Source: Nitrincola alkalilacustris
GTDB taxonomy: Bacteria; Pseudomonadota; Gammaproteobacteria; Pseudomonadales; Balneatricaceae
Assembly: GCF_008973755.1 (NCBI RefSeq)
Contig: NZ_WBOM01000001.1
Location: 310,001 to 374,000 of the forward strand
DNA length: 64,000 nt
Reading direction: 5' to 3'
Position 1 is the first letter of the stretch. Every line of letters begins with the position of its first letter. The position numbers and the translations under genes were made by a program. Below the pieces are notes generated by a model. The model saw only the letters and a list, made by a program, of their open reading frames with translations. It made no database searches and was not told where the DNA came from. Positions 44,887 to 53,866 of the stretch are shown here, in pieces.

Positions 44887-45885
44887 ATGAAAATCACATC
44901 TCGTAATCTTGCCTGTGCTGCGTTGGCAACTGTTCTGAGCAGCGCATCTGTATCTGCATCCGAACTGACCGTGTATACCTACAGCTCCTTCACCAGCAGT
45001 TGGGGGCCGGGTCCACAACTGAAAACCCTGTTTGAAGCCCAGTGCGGCTGCAGTCTGACGTATGTCAGCAGTGACGATGGTGTCAGTCTGCTCAACCGGG
45101 TGCGTCTGGAGGGCAGTAATACCCGGGCGGATTTGATCATGGGTATCGATGATGCACTGATGTCGCAGGCACGTGAACTGGGGCTGGTACAGCCGCACGG
45201 ACTTGACCTGTCTGCCTGGCCGCTGCGTAGCGAGCTGGATTGGAAGGACGATACCTTCGTGCCTTTCGATTATGGCTATTTTGCGTTTATCTATGATGCC
45301 GAACGACTGACAGAGCCAGCGACCTCCTTTGCCGAACTGCTGACATCCGGTGCCAGCGTGATCTATCAGGATCCTCGCACCAGCACGCCGGGGCAGGGCT
45401 TGATGCTGTGGATCAACGCGGTACATGGTGAGCAGGCAGGCGAGGCCTGGCAGCAACTGGCTGCTCAGACTGTCACCGTCACCAAGGGCTGGTCGGAAGC
45501 CTACAGCATGTTCCTCAAGGGCGAATCGGATTATGTCCTGAGCTATACCACCTCGCCCGCGTATCATCTGGTGGCAGAAGAGGAGAGCCGCTATCGGGCA
45601 GCTGAGTTCAGCGACGGCCATGTGGCTCAGATCGAAGTGGCGGCGCTGTCTGCCCATGCGCAGCAGGTTGAGCTGGCGCAGCAGTTCCTGCAGTTTTTGT
45701 TGAGTGAAGAGGCGCAGTCAGTGATCCCTGTCACCAACTGGATGCTGCCGGTACGTGATGATATCGAGCTGCCGGATGCCTTCGATACGCTGATTCAGCC
45801 GACCCGTATCGGTTTCAGCCCCGAAGTGATTCAGCAGTCCCGACCGGACTGGATTCGTGAGTGGCGGAACGCGGTCAGCCAATGA
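44887..45885 (+). CDS. thiB: thiamine ABC transporter substrate-binding protein
   Basis: Periplasmic thiamine/TPP-binding protein. Signal peptide (ACAALATVLSSASVSA), then mature TVYTYSSFTSSWGPGPQLKTLFEAQCGCSLTYVSSDDGVSLLNRV, ADLIMGIDDALMSQARELGLV, PFDYGYFAFIYD and YQDPRTSTPGQGLMLWI, as in ThiB. ATG 44887 starts the signal peptide; an in-frame start at 44842 would precede it by 15 residues. First gene under the TPP riboswitch. About 332 residues. Confidence 0.93.
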   Translation: MKITSRNLACAALATVLSSASVSASELTVYTYSSFTSSWGPGPQLKTLFEAQCGCSLTYVSSDDGVSLLNRVRLEGSNTRADLIMGIDDALMSQARELGLVQPHGLDLSAWPLRSELDWKDDTFVPFDYGYFAFIYDAERLTEPATSFAELLTSGASVIYQDPRTSTPGQGLMLWINAVHGEQAGEAWQQLAAQTVTVTKGWSEAYSMFLKGESDYVLSYTTSPAYHLVAEEESRYRAAEFSDGHVAQIEVAALSAHAQQVELAQQFLQFLLSEEAQSVIPVTNWMLPVRDDIELPDAFDTLIQPTRIGFSPEVIQQSRPDWIREWRNAVSQ

Positions 45886-45892
45886 TTCGATC

Positions 45893-47503
45893 ATGAGCCG
45901 CCCTGTACTGATTAACCTGCCAACTAACCGGACCGGGCTGTGGTTCTGGTTCTGGCAGCGCTGGCCGATAATGCTGCCGGGTGCGCTGGCACTGTTGCTG
46001 ATGCTGGGTATCAGCGTCATGGCCTTTGTTGCACTGGCTGGCTGGGGCGATGCCGGTGTTGATACGACACTGTTACAGGAGCCCTGGTTCTGGCGGGTAC
46101 TGCAGTTTTCGATCTGGCAGGCGCTGCTCAGCGCACTTCTGTCAGTGCTGTTGGCGTTACCAGTGGCGCGAGCGCTGGCGCTGGATCAGCGACTGCCGGG
46201 AAAAAGCTGGTTTCTGCGCTGGTGCCTGCTCTGTTTCGTGATGCCGAGTCTGGTGCTGATCACGGGGCTGGTGGCACTGTTCGGGCGCTCCGGTTTGCTT
46301 ACCCCGCTACTGCCTGATGGCTGGAATCTCTATGGCCTGAGTGGCATTTTGCTGGCTCATGTGTTTCTGAACCTGCCTTTTGCGCTGCGTGTGTTTACTT
46401 TTCAGTGGCAGAGCATTCCGCAGGGTGCCTGGAAAATGTCGGCGCAACTGGGGTTGAGCGGCTGGCAACGTTTTCGGCTGGTCGAGTTGCCAGCACTGCG
46501 TGCCGTGGTACCGGCCGTTACGGGCTTTGTTTTCCTGCTCTGCTTCAACAGTTTTGCAGTGGTGCTGGCGTTGGGTGGCGGGCCGCGTGCGACCACGCTG
46601 GAAGTGGCTATCTTTCAGGCACTTAAATATGACTTCAACCCGCCTGAAGCGTTGTTTCTGGCCTGGACCCAACTGCTGGTCGCCGGTGGATTGTATCTCA
46701 TGTTCAGTCGCTGGGGTGGTTTGCAGTGGTTGACGCCTCTGCAACCGGATAGTGGCTGGCGACCACATCTGAGTCGTGCGGGGCGTATTGGTGGTGGATT
46801 CGCTTATCTGTTGTGCGTGCTTTTCCTGTCGCTTCCTGTGCTGGTGCTGATTCCGACGGCGCTGCAGGCCAACCTTTCGGCGGTTCCCTGGCAGGAGATG
46901 CTACAGGTGAGTCTGCGCTCGGTGATCCTGGCGATCAGTGCCGCCTGTCTGGCGCTGCTGCTGGCACTGGCTGTACTCTCCTGGTGGCGACGTTTCGCCA
47001 GTCCGACACTGCGCCGACTGATCGAAACCGCGGCACTGCATCATCTGGTGATTCCCGGTATGGTGCTGTCGGTGGGTGTCTATGTCATGCTGATGCCCTG
47101 GCTCAACTGGCAGGAGTGGGGCTGGCTTGCCATTATCCTGCTCAATGCATTGGTGGCACTGCCGTTTGTTTTCCAGCAGCTCAAACCTCGGGTGTTCGAG
47201 TATGATGCCAATTACCGACCGCTGCTGGCTGATCTGGGATTGGGTGCCTGGCCGCACTGGAAACTGGTGTATGGCCCTTTTCTGAAGCCGGTGCTGCAGC
47301 GGGTGTTTGCGATCAGTTTTGTGTTGGCACTGGGTGATTTTGCTATCTTCGGTATCTTTGGCAATGATGAGTGGCGCACCCTGCCCTGGATGATCTATAC
47401 CCTGTCGGGCTCCTATCGTCTGGCAGAAGCCGCACTGGCCTCCCTGTTGTTGCTGATGCTGGCACTTGTCGCCTTGAGACTACTGGAACGCAACCATGCT
47501 TGA
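45893..47503 (+). CDS. thiP: thiamine ABC transporter permease
   Basis: Fused two-domain permease, about 536 residues and about 12 helices. Each half carries an ABC-contact loop (LPFALRVFTFQWQSIPQGAWKMSAQLGLSGWQRFRLVELPAL, and LPFVFQQLKPRVFEYDANYRPLLADLGLGAWPHWKLVYGPFL). The end SYRLAEAALASLLLLMLALVALRL is ThiP-like. ATG 45893 is 7 bp after thiB; a GTG at 45857 overlapping thiB would add 12 residues. Overlaps thiQ by 8 bp. Confidence 0.93.
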   Translation: MSRPVLINLPTNRTGLWFWFWQRWPIMLPGALALLLMLGISVMAFVALAGWGDAGVDTTLLQEPWFWRVLQFSIWQALLSALLSVLLALPVARALALDQRLPGKSWFLRWCLLCFVMPSLVLITGLVALFGRSGLLTPLLPDGWNLYGLSGILLAHVFLNLPFALRVFTFQWQSIPQGAWKMSAQLGLSGWQRFRLVELPALRAVVPAVTGFVFLLCFNSFAVVLALGGGPRATTLEVAIFQALKYDFNPPEALFLAWTQLLVAGGLYLMFSRWGGLQWLTPLQPDSGWRPHLSRAGRIGGGFAYLLCVLFLSLPVLVLIPTALQANLSAVPWQEMLQVSLRSVILAISAACLALLLALAVLSWWRRFASPTLRRLIETAALHHLVIPGMVLSVGVYVMLMPWLNWQEWGWLAIILLNALVALPFVFQQLKPRVFEYDANYRPLLADLGLGAWPHWKLVYGPFLKPVLQRVFAISFVLALGDFAIFGIFGNDEWRTLPWMIYTLSGSYRLAEAALASLLLLMLALVALRLLERNHA

Positions 47504-48107
47504 AGTCCGATCTCTGCAACTGTCGCGTGGCGCCTTGAGCTGGCAGTATGACTTTACGTTACAACCTGCTCAGATGCTGGCGTTGATGGGGCCCAGTGGC
47601 ACGGGTAAAAGCAGTCTACTGGAGTGTCTTGGCGGTTTTGTACCGGCTGATGCCGGTCAGATTCTGCTGCAGGGAGAGCCTATCCAGCATCTGCCGGCTG
47701 AACAGCGGCCTGTCTCCACACTGTTTCAACAGCATAATCTGTTTGAACATATCAGTGTGGCGCATAATCTGCGGTTGGGTTTCAATCAGGGGCGTCCCAG
47801 TCATGAGCAGTGGAGCAGGGTGGAAGCTGCCTGCGAGCACCTTGGTATCCGTGAGCTGCTGGATCGGCTGCCTTCAGCCTTGTCTGGTGGTCAGCGCCAG
47901 CGCGTGGCACTGATCCGAACCGTTCTGCGAGAGCAGCCCGTGATTTTGCTGGACGAACCCTTCAGCGCACTGGATGATGATACTCGCCTGCTGGCCGGGC
48001 AATGGGTCCGTGCTGAGGTCAGCCGCACTGGCAAGCATCTGCTGTTCGTGACACATATGCAGGCAGATGCCGATAGCTGGGCCGATCAGGTGATCACCAT
48101 CAGCTGA
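47496..48107 (+). CDS. thiQ: thiamine ABC transporter ATP-binding protein
   Basis: ATPase of the ThiBPQ importer, 203 residues, short as is usual for ThiQ: Walker A GPSGTGKSSLL, Q-loop VSTLFQQHNLFEHISV, signature LSGGQRQRVAL, Walker B VILLDEPFSALDDDTR, and VTHMQADADSWADQV. Last gene of the operon. Confidence 0.93.
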   Translation: MLEVRSLQLSRGALSWQYDFTLQPAQMLALMGPSGTGKSSLLECLGGFVPADAGQILLQGEPIQHLPAEQRPVSTLFQQHNLFEHISVAHNLRLGFNQGRPSHEQWSRVEAACEHLGIRELLDRLPSALSGGQRQRVALIRTVLREQPVILLDEPFSALDDDTRLLAGQWVRAEVSRTGKHLLFVTHMQADADSWADQVITIS

Positions 48108-48161
48108 GTTGGTGGCGATCAATTTTTGACAATGATACGAAATAACAGATAAGGGTACTCA

Positions 48162-48344
48162 ATGAAAACAGGTCAGTGGATCGGTGCCATCATCGCGGTC
48201 ATTATCTTCCAGCTTATTGCACCCTATTTTTTCGATCTGTCAGAAGGCTTCAACATTCTGCGCACGCTTATGTCAATTGTGGCAGCTGTAATGGGTGCGA
48301 TGGTGGGTAGCTTTGTCGCTGAATCAATCAGTAGCAGGAAGTGA
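48162..48344 (+). CDS. small two-helix membrane protein
   Basis: 60 residues with two hydrophobic segments (WIGAIIAVIIFQLIAPYFF and IVAAVMGAMVGSFVAESI). An AAGGG site precedes ATG 48162 and the codon use is like its neighbours, so a real short gene is plausible. Not recognised. Possibly read through from thiQ (gap 54 bp). Confidence 0.6.
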   Translation: MKTGQWIGAIIAVIIFQLIAPYFFDLSEGFNILRTLMSIVAAVMGAMVGSFVAESISSRK

Positions 48345-48354
48345 CGCTCGGGGA

Positions 48355-48501
48355 TCACTTCTGCCCGATCCGTTCAATTGCCTGGCCTCCTTTCTGGATA
48401 TCCTTGCCCAGTCCTTCCATGGTGTTACAGCCAGCGATACCGAGTGGAAGAGTCAAAAGCAGTAACAGCAAGGCACGTTTCAGAGGAGAAATTTTTTCCA
48501 T
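48355..48501 (-). CDS. entericidin-like small lipoprotein
   Basis: A 48-residue protein. Start ATG 48501 follows AGGAG by 7 nt. It has a basic, hydrophobic N-terminus (PLKRALLLLLLTLP) ending in lipobox GIAGC with Cys25, then NTMEGLGKDIQKGGQAIERIG, the EcnA/EcnB entericidin pattern (NTxxGxGxDIxxxGxxIExxA). Entericidins are small membrane lipoproteins with proposed toxin-antidote roles in E. coli; that role is not shown here. Convergent with the small membrane protein gene, 10 bp away. Confidence 0.85.
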   Translation of the reverse strand: MEKISPLKRALLLLLLTLPLGIAGCNTMEGLGKDIQKGGQAIERIGQK

Positions 48502-48654
48502 CTACAGACTCCTGAATCAGTGTTCAGACGGTTATACAGTGTGAGATCAGGATCGGATTATAGCACTGATAATTCTGCAGGGTAGCGTCAGGCACAACAT
48601 GGCTCTCAAAGCTGTTGCTCTGTTTTCAGACGGGGAGATGTAGAGAGAGATTGG

Positions 48655-48695
48655 AGAGATTGGGGTCAGAGTCAAGGACTCTGACCCCAATCTCT
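48655..48695. repeat. 19-bp perfect inverted repeat (REP-like hairpin or terminator)
   Basis: Arms 48655-48673 and 48677-48695 (inner sequence GGGGTCAGAGTC / GACTCTGACCCC) with a 3-nt AAG loop. Flanking AGAGATTGG-type and CAATCTCTC-type sequences (about 48640-48717) partly pair as a second, imperfect shell. It lies just past the stop of the minus-strand gene ending at 48716. Confidence 0.85.
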
Positions 48696-48715
48696 TGACC
48701 CCTCTCTTCAATCTC

Positions 48716-49270
48716 TCAAACGGTTCGTTTGAACTGGTGCCAGGCTTTCTGCAAGCCGATCAACCAGGCTGGAGAAGCCTGGCCCGTTCCGGCCATTTCC
48801 AGCCCCGGGTGATGTCTGACCACCTCATCCAGTATTGGCTCCTGTGCCTGATTCACATCCACAAAGAATACATGTTGACCGGCTTCCAGTTTCTCTCTGA
48901 ACGGCTTGAAGTCGACATTTTCTTTCTGGATACCCACGAAACCACCTTCCCAGACACAGAAGGCAAATAGAATTGCCGCCAGGAAGATAAAGGGCATCCA
49001 GCCGACACCGGATTCGGCCCAGCCATTGAGATAGGTGGTGCCGATGACCAGCACGGCAAGTGTCAGGCCGATCAGGGCGCCGATTTTACCGGAATGAGCA
49101 ACATCCTGTTTCATCATCGCAGAAACTGCGGGTAGATGGTGCTCTTCGACATCACGTTCATGATCACTCAGTACATGAATCTGTTCCAGGCTGATGCCCT
49201 GCGATTCGAGCTCATGCTCCAACGACTCCAGATCATCCAGATTGTCACTGACATAGTAGTGTCTGTTCAT
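48716..49270 (-). CDS. two-helix membrane protein, stress-type (DUF1269-like)
   Basis: 184-residue inner-membrane protein. An N-terminal ~65-residue soluble domain (HYYVSDNLDDLESLEHELESQGISLEQIHVLS) resembles the small alpha/beta domain of YflT/DUF1269 stress proteins. Two helices follow (GALIGLTLAVLVIGTTYL, FIFLAAILFAFCVWEGGFVG) and a soluble C-terminus. Function unknown; assignment is from memory. A strong hairpin follows its stop. Confidence 0.7.
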   Translation of the reverse strand: MNRHYYVSDNLDDLESLEHELESQGISLEQIHVLSDHERDVEEHHLPAVSAMMKQDVAHSGKIGALIGLTLAVLVIGTTYLNGWAESGVGWMPFIFLAAILFAFCVWEGGFVGIQKENVDFKPFREKLEAGQHVFFVDVNQAQEPILDEVVRHHPGLEMAGTGQASPAWLIGLQKAWHQFKRTV

Positions 49271-49354
49271 ATATCACCTCGCAACACAAAGGTTGGAGTG
49301 GGTTGCCGGACTGCATGTCAGGGCAGTCACTGCAGGTAGTTGATCTCTTAATGT

Positions 49355-49373
49355 CTGGTTAAATTGTAACCAG
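49355..49373. terminator. hairpin after the 7TMR-DISM/EAL gene
   Basis: CTGGTTA (49355-49361) / TAACCAG (49367-49373), 7-bp stem, 5-nt loop, immediately after the gene's stop at 49374 on the minus strand. No T-run follows. Confidence 0.5.
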
Positions 49374-51878
49374 TTAAAGTATAGCATTAGAATCTATTTC
49401 AGCCTGCTCCTGTAAAAGGTGCAGATACTCATCCGGTGGTATGGGACGGTAGAGATAGAATCCCTGTCCGGAATGGCAGCCCCAGGATCTGAGCAGATCG
49501 AGTTGTTCCTGGGTTTCAATCCCTTCGGCGGTGGCATGGGTGTCCAGATCCCTGCTCAGATGGATCAGGCAGCGGCATAGTGTCTGATGGGTTTCGTTGG
49601 TTGTCAGATCAGACACAAAGAGCCGGTCAATTTTGATCTCTTCAGGTGCAAGGCGATTGATATTCTGCATTGAGCTGTAGCCAGCGCCGAAATCATCAAT
49701 GGACAGGCTGAAACCAGCGGATCTGAGCAGGTCGGCATTTTCTGCAGCCAGGCCTTTATCGCTGATTGCTGTGGTCTCGGTAATTTCCAGGACAATACAA
49801 CGAGGGGAGATATCATACTCTCTGCATAATTCAATCAAACCGTAAGCAAAGTTCTGCTGCAGCAGGTCGCGCGCAGAAATATTGATGGCGAGTGTTGTGC
49901 CGTGCAATTCGTCGGCATGTGTTTTCATCCAGCTCAGCACCATATGCAGTACCAGTTGTGTCAGCTTGAAAATCAGCCCGACATGTTCAGCCAGCGGGAT
50001 AAAATCGGCGGGAGATATCCTTCCCAGAGTCGGGTGCTTCCAGCGCAGCAGTATTTCACCGCTTCTGATTTGTCCACTGGCCAACTCCACCTTGGGCTGA
50101 ATCATGAAGTGGAAACCCTTGCTGCTTATCGCTTTGCTCATTTCGGCCACCAGCATCAGTTGCCTGTGCTGATGCAGCTGCAGATCCTGCTGATACTGAC
50201 TCCACAAATGGTTGGAGCGCCAGTTGGACCGGGCGGCCAGTTGAGCATGCTGATAGAGGGTGGTCATGTCCATCTCATTCAGACAGCCCGACGCAACGCC
50301 TATGGCGAAGAGTTGTTGAAATTCGATCTGGTGCAGTTGAATTGGACGGCTTAATACCGGTTCAAGTCGTTCAATGATCTCTTGCGGGCTGCTGATCTGA
50401 TGGCACAGGAAAATCAGATTATCCTGATCCATATCGATGACACGGGACTGGCTCAGATTGGGCAGGCGGTGCTTGATGACACAAGGCTCGGATTCGAGTG
50501 CCTGATTGACTCGCCTGGCCAGCGTGGCTGTGGCTTTCACTGCACTAGATGGGCCGACCGCCTCACTGAGTTCTGTGATGCCAGACAGGTGGATCAGAAC
50601 CAAGTGTACCGACAGATCCGGCAGTTCACGATGATGGTGGTTACGCAGGTGGTTGAGGAAGTAGTTGCGATTGGGCAGGCCTGAGTCTGGATTGGTCATC
50701 AACTGCTGATTTTTCTCCGTTTCCAGATGTCGGGCACGCAGTGCAAGGCTGAAGGAAAAGCACAAGAGTTCAATGACAGTGCTGATCAGCAGGGCGTGCT
50801 CGGTAAAGCTGTTGAATGGCAGTTGGTTGCGAAACGTCATGCCGCCTATTGCGGCACCCACGATGAAAAAAGACCAGGCGATCAGATACAGGGCCGCGGG
50901 CGTAAAGCCTCTGCGCAGGATAGTGATCCCCCAGTAGATGCTGCAGATTGAGACAATACCTTGCAGAATCGAGAATGGGGTGGCGTAGTAGTATTCAGGA
51001 AGGATCAGGCTGATCAGTACCGCTGTAGCAAAAGCCAGGTCTGCGTGGCGGCGGTAGCGCCACCAGCGGGGCAGGCGAGTGCGGATCTGCAGAAACTGCA
51101 GGCTGAAGTGAAAAATACTCCAGGCAGAGAGTGTGTAGAGGGTCAGAATGATTGACCCAAGAAATTGGTTGAACGCCATGGGCCACAGCCAAGGCCCGAA
51201 TCCCTGTGTCACGCCCAGGCTGAGAAACACCGTCAGATGAAACAGTATGTAATAGCCATAGGCGGGATAGCGAAAAAGCAGAAAAATTACCGTGTTATGG
51301 ATCAGGAGTATCAACAGGGCGCCTACGGCAGCTGCCCAGATCTTGAAGCTGTGCTCGGTCAGTCGATCGAATTGCTGTTGGCTCATCAAGCGCAGTGGCA
51401 GCAGCAGAGGGCCGTCGCTGGCTTTTCGGATCAGGACCAGATTTTCGGCATCTGGTAGCAGGTCGATAGGAAACCAGATGCTGGCATAGGCCTCTTCCGG
51501 GGTCCATATCTGGGTATCACCGCGTATCCAGTGGCGGATCGTTTGGCCATCCTGGATCAGGTAGAAGTCCAGTTCATCTATCATGATGTTGCTGAGACGC
51601 AGTATCAGCTCTGTGGGTGCTTCTACCGGAGCAAACTCGATTTTGTGCCAGTAAGCCTGATCGGAGAGATCGCTGGCCCGGTGAAAATGGTGGGTGCTGA
51701 AATCAAGTACCTGCAGTGCCTGTTCGGGTGAGAGGCGCTCTGGTCCTTCGATTGCTGTCAGTAACGGCTCAGAGATGTAGTGGGATGAGCCGGTAAAACC
51801 GGCGGGCACAGTGTAGGCTCCGATATCTCCGGATAACAGTGAGAATAACAGCACTCCAGTGCGAATGAGCAGGCGCAA
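49374..51878 (-). CDS. 7TMR-DISM sensor with degenerate GGDEF and EAL phosphodiesterase domain
   Basis: 834 residues. A signal/anchor region and a periplasmic 7TMR-DISM extracellular domain (EFAPVEAPTELILRLSNIMIDELDFYLIQDG) are followed by seven membrane helices (residues ~180-380). A GGDEF-like domain begins GLPNRNYFLNHL but the active signature is lost (DMDQDNLIF). The EAL domain reads EIL with the other motifs intact: VLEITETTA, IDDFGAGYSS, EIKIDR, ATAEGIET. Predicted c-di-GMP phosphodiesterase. The start is a TTG with GGAAG upstream. Confidence 0.88.
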   Translation of the reverse strand: MRLLIRTGVLLFSLLSGDIGAYTVPAGFTGSSHYISEPLLTAIEGPERLSPEQALQVLDFSTHHFHRASDLSDQAYWHKIEFAPVEAPTELILRLSNIMIDELDFYLIQDGQTIRHWIRGDTQIWTPEEAYASIWFPIDLLPDAENLVLIRKASDGPLLLPLRLMSQQQFDRLTEHSFKIWAAAVGALLILLIHNTVIFLLFRYPAYGYYILFHLTVFLSLGVTQGFGPWLWPMAFNQFLGSIILTLYTLSAWSIFHFSLQFLQIRTRLPRWWRYRRHADLAFATAVLISLILPEYYYATPFSILQGIVSICSIYWGITILRRGFTPAALYLIAWSFFIVGAAIGGMTFRNQLPFNSFTEHALLISTVIELLCFSFSLALRARHLETEKNQQLMTNPDSGLPNRNYFLNHLRNHHHRELPDLSVHLVLIHLSGITELSEAVGPSSAVKATATLARRVNQALESEPCVIKHRLPNLSQSRVIDMDQDNLIFLCHQISSPQEIIERLEPVLSRPIQLHQIEFQQLFAIGVASGCLNEMDMTTLYQHAQLAARSNWRSNHLWSQYQQDLQLHQHRQLMLVAEMSKAISSKGFHFMIQPKVELASGQIRSGEILLRWKHPTLGRISPADFIPLAEHVGLIFKLTQLVLHMVLSWMKTHADELHGTTLAINISARDLLQQNFAYGLIELCREYDISPRCIVLEITETTAISDKGLAAENADLLRSAGFSLSIDDFGAGYSSMQNINRLAPEEIKIDRLFVSDLTTNETHQTLCRCLIHLSRDLDTHATAEGIETQEQLDLLRSWGCHSGQGFYLYRPIPPDEYLHLLQEQAEIDSNAIL

Positions 51879-52007
51879 GAGCTAACTTCCCATGCTGGCG
51901 TTTGCGACAGAAGGTCCTGCACACAGTATAGTGCCTTTTTCTAATACTGCCGGTCAGGGGATGATGAAGTGGAAAGCGAATGGACAGTGAAGTGTCAAGC
52001 GAGGTGA

Positions 52008-52041
52008 CCGAGCCTGCCAGCCTTAAGACTGGCAGGCTCGG
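52008..52041. terminator. strong hairpin after aotM
   Basis: 13-bp perfect stem CCGAGCCTGCCAG (52008-52020) / CTGGCAGGCTCGG (52029-52041), 8-nt loop, 17 bp after the aotM stop. No T-tract on the minus strand; probably an RNA-stabilising or Rho-assisted 3' end. Confidence 0.65.
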
Positions 52042-52057
52042 TATTTGCGTTCACGAC

Positions 52058-52921
52058 TCAGCGCAGTGATGGCACCGCATTGCGGCGATAGAAGCGTGTA
52101 CTCAGTTTCATCTTGATCCGCTGCTCGCGCGCCAGGTGGCGGTTGAGGTGATTGTTGATCTTGCCGAAGATCATGATCAGGATCAGCGTGAACAGAATGA
52201 AGTAGGCCCCAGCGATCGGATAGGGAATAAACGGGTTGAAGGTCTGGTCCGCAAAGTAGCGGGCATAGTAGAGGGCATCTCCCTTTTGCTGCCATGCCGG
52301 GAAGCCGGAGAAGAACACCAGTGTGGTGGCATGGAACAGAAAGATCGCTTCATTGGTATAAGATGGCCAGGCGAGGCGCATCATGGTCGGCCAGACGATC
52401 TTTCTGAAACGGGAAAAACCACTCATACCATAGGCATCCGCAGCTTCCAGATCACCCCTGGGAACAGAGCGCAATGCACCATAGAAGATCTCGGCCGAGT
52501 AGGCTGAGGTATTCAGGAACAGTACGATCAGAGCGCCGGCAGCTGCTCTGGTGAGCCAGCGGGTTTCTGCGGTGATCTGTACAAACAGCAGGTCTATCTC
52601 GATACCTGCCCGTGGCAGCAGCACAAAGGCTTCATAGGCGAGAAAGAACTGGATGAACAGCGGGGAACCACGGAATACGAAGATAAACCCCGTTGCTGGT
52701 GCCCGCAGGAGCCTGTTCTTGCTGTTCTTTGCCAGCGCCAATGCTGTGGCGAGGAAGAAGCCCAGCGTCAGTGCCAGAACGGCAAAGTAGATGTTCCATA
52801 TCATGCCACTGCCGATCAGTACTATCTGATCACACAGAGTGATATCGCCACGCGGCAGCAGGCGGGGACCATGACCCAGCGAGCGCAGACCGTATTCAGA
52901 AAGTGTTTGCAGGCAGCTCAT
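52058..52921 (-). CDS. aotM: arginine/ornithine ABC transporter permease (AotM-like)
   Basis: HisM-type permease, 287 residues: about five helices, with FRGSPLFIQFFLAYE and the ABC-contact region LRSVPRGDLEAADAYGMSGFSRFRKIVWPTMMRLAWPSYTNEAI. It has a His/Arg/Orn-type extension at the N-terminus. Pairs with the upstream permease (4-bp overlap). The assignment to arginine rests on the ast and gdhB context; histidine is a possible alternative. Confidence 0.85.
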   Translation of the reverse strand: MSCLQTLSEYGLRSLGHGPRLLPRGDITLCDQIVLIGSGMIWNIYFAVLALTLGFFLATALALAKNSKNRLLRAPATGFIFVFRGSPLFIQFFLAYEAFVLLPRAGIEIDLLFVQITAETRWLTRAAAGALIVLFLNTSAYSAEIFYGALRSVPRGDLEAADAYGMSGFSRFRKIVWPTMMRLAWPSYTNEAIFLFHATTLVFFSGFPAWQQKGDALYYARYFADQTFNPFIPYPIAGAYFILFTLILIMIFGKINNHLNRHLAREQRIKMKLSTRFYRRNAVPSLR

Positions 52922-53808
52922 GCTTTAGCCTCCAGATGTTGTTGGCCCGCTTGAGTAGCCTGTCCACGCGCAAATCGGGTGCTCAGACGACGGAACACTT
53001 TTTCACTGCCCCAGGTCATCAGCAGGTAGAACACCAGCAGGACCATGAAGTACCACAAGCGCCAGTCACCATGCGGGTACTCGTAGCGGCTGGTTTTGCT
53101 GCCGCCGAGTTCGCGTGCCCAGTAGACGACATCCTGTACGCCGAGCAGGAACAGCAGAGGTGTGGCCTTTATCAGGATCTGCCAGAGGTTGGACAGACCA
53201 GGCAGCGCATAACTCCACATCTGGGGTACCAGTATGCGCCAGAATACCTGGCGGCGAGTCATGCCATAGGCATGGCCGGTTTCCAGTTGATTGGCCGGCA
53301 CCGCACGCATCGCACCATCAATGGTATTGGCAACAAAGGCGCCGAACACAAAGGCAAAGGCAACGGTTGCCAGTGCGAAACCATAGGTTTGGTGTACCCA
53401 TTGATCAGCACTTCCCAGCGGGAATTTGGCAGCTGCGCACACCACAAAATCATTGCCCTGCCGGATAGGCTCCGTGACATCAGGACACTTGATCTTGTGG
53501 CGCACATATTCGATACCCTGTCCCAGTGCGATAGGTACGAACATGAAGAAAATGATATCGGGAATGCCCCGGACCATACTGGTATAGATGGAGCCGATCC
53601 AGCGTACCACAGCGACTTGGGAGCGTTTCGCCATGGCTCCAAGGAATCCGAGCAGCAGTGCAGCGGGAGCTGTCAGTGCCAGCAGCGCAAGCACTATGCC
53701 GAAGCTCCAGTAGAACATTGAATGCTTGACAGTGGTCAGATAACACATGAACCACTGGGTCCCTTCCAGAAGTGAGGGATCAGAACAGAACTCAAACAAA
53801 ACAGTCAC
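52918..53808 (-). CDS. aotQ: arginine/ornithine ABC transporter permease (AotQ-like)
   Basis: HisQ-type permease, 296 residues. SMVRGIPDIIFFMFVPIALGQG and the contact loop MRAVPANQLETGHAYGMTRRQVFWRILVPQMWSYALPGLSNLWQILIKATPLLFLLG are diagnostic of the polar amino-acid family. It follows aotJ after a hairpin and overlaps aotM by 4 bp. Confidence 0.85.
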   Translation of the reverse strand: MTVLFEFCSDPSLLEGTQWFMCYLTTVKHSMFYWSFGIVLALLALTAPAALLLGFLGAMAKRSQVAVVRWIGSIYTSMVRGIPDIIFFMFVPIALGQGIEYVRHKIKCPDVTEPIRQGNDFVVCAAAKFPLGSADQWVHQTYGFALATVAFAFVFGAFVANTIDGAMRAVPANQLETGHAYGMTRRQVFWRILVPQMWSYALPGLSNLWQILIKATPLLFLLGVQDVVYWARELGGSKTSRYEYPHGDWRLWYFMVLLVFYLLMTWGSEKVFRRLSTRFARGQATQAGQQHLEAKA

Positions 53809-53820
53809 CCTATGCGATGT

Positions 53821-53841
53821 GGGAGGCTCAGCGAGCCTCCC
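53821..53841. terminator. attenuator hairpin between aotJ and aotQ
   Basis: GGGAGGCT (53821-53828) / AGCCTCCC (53834-53841), 8-bp stem, 5-nt loop in the 58-bp gap after the binding-protein gene. Such hairpins commonly raise the binding protein above its permeases. Confidence 0.55.
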
Positions 53842-53866
53842 GGGTAGTCAGAGCGTCAGGCTGTGA

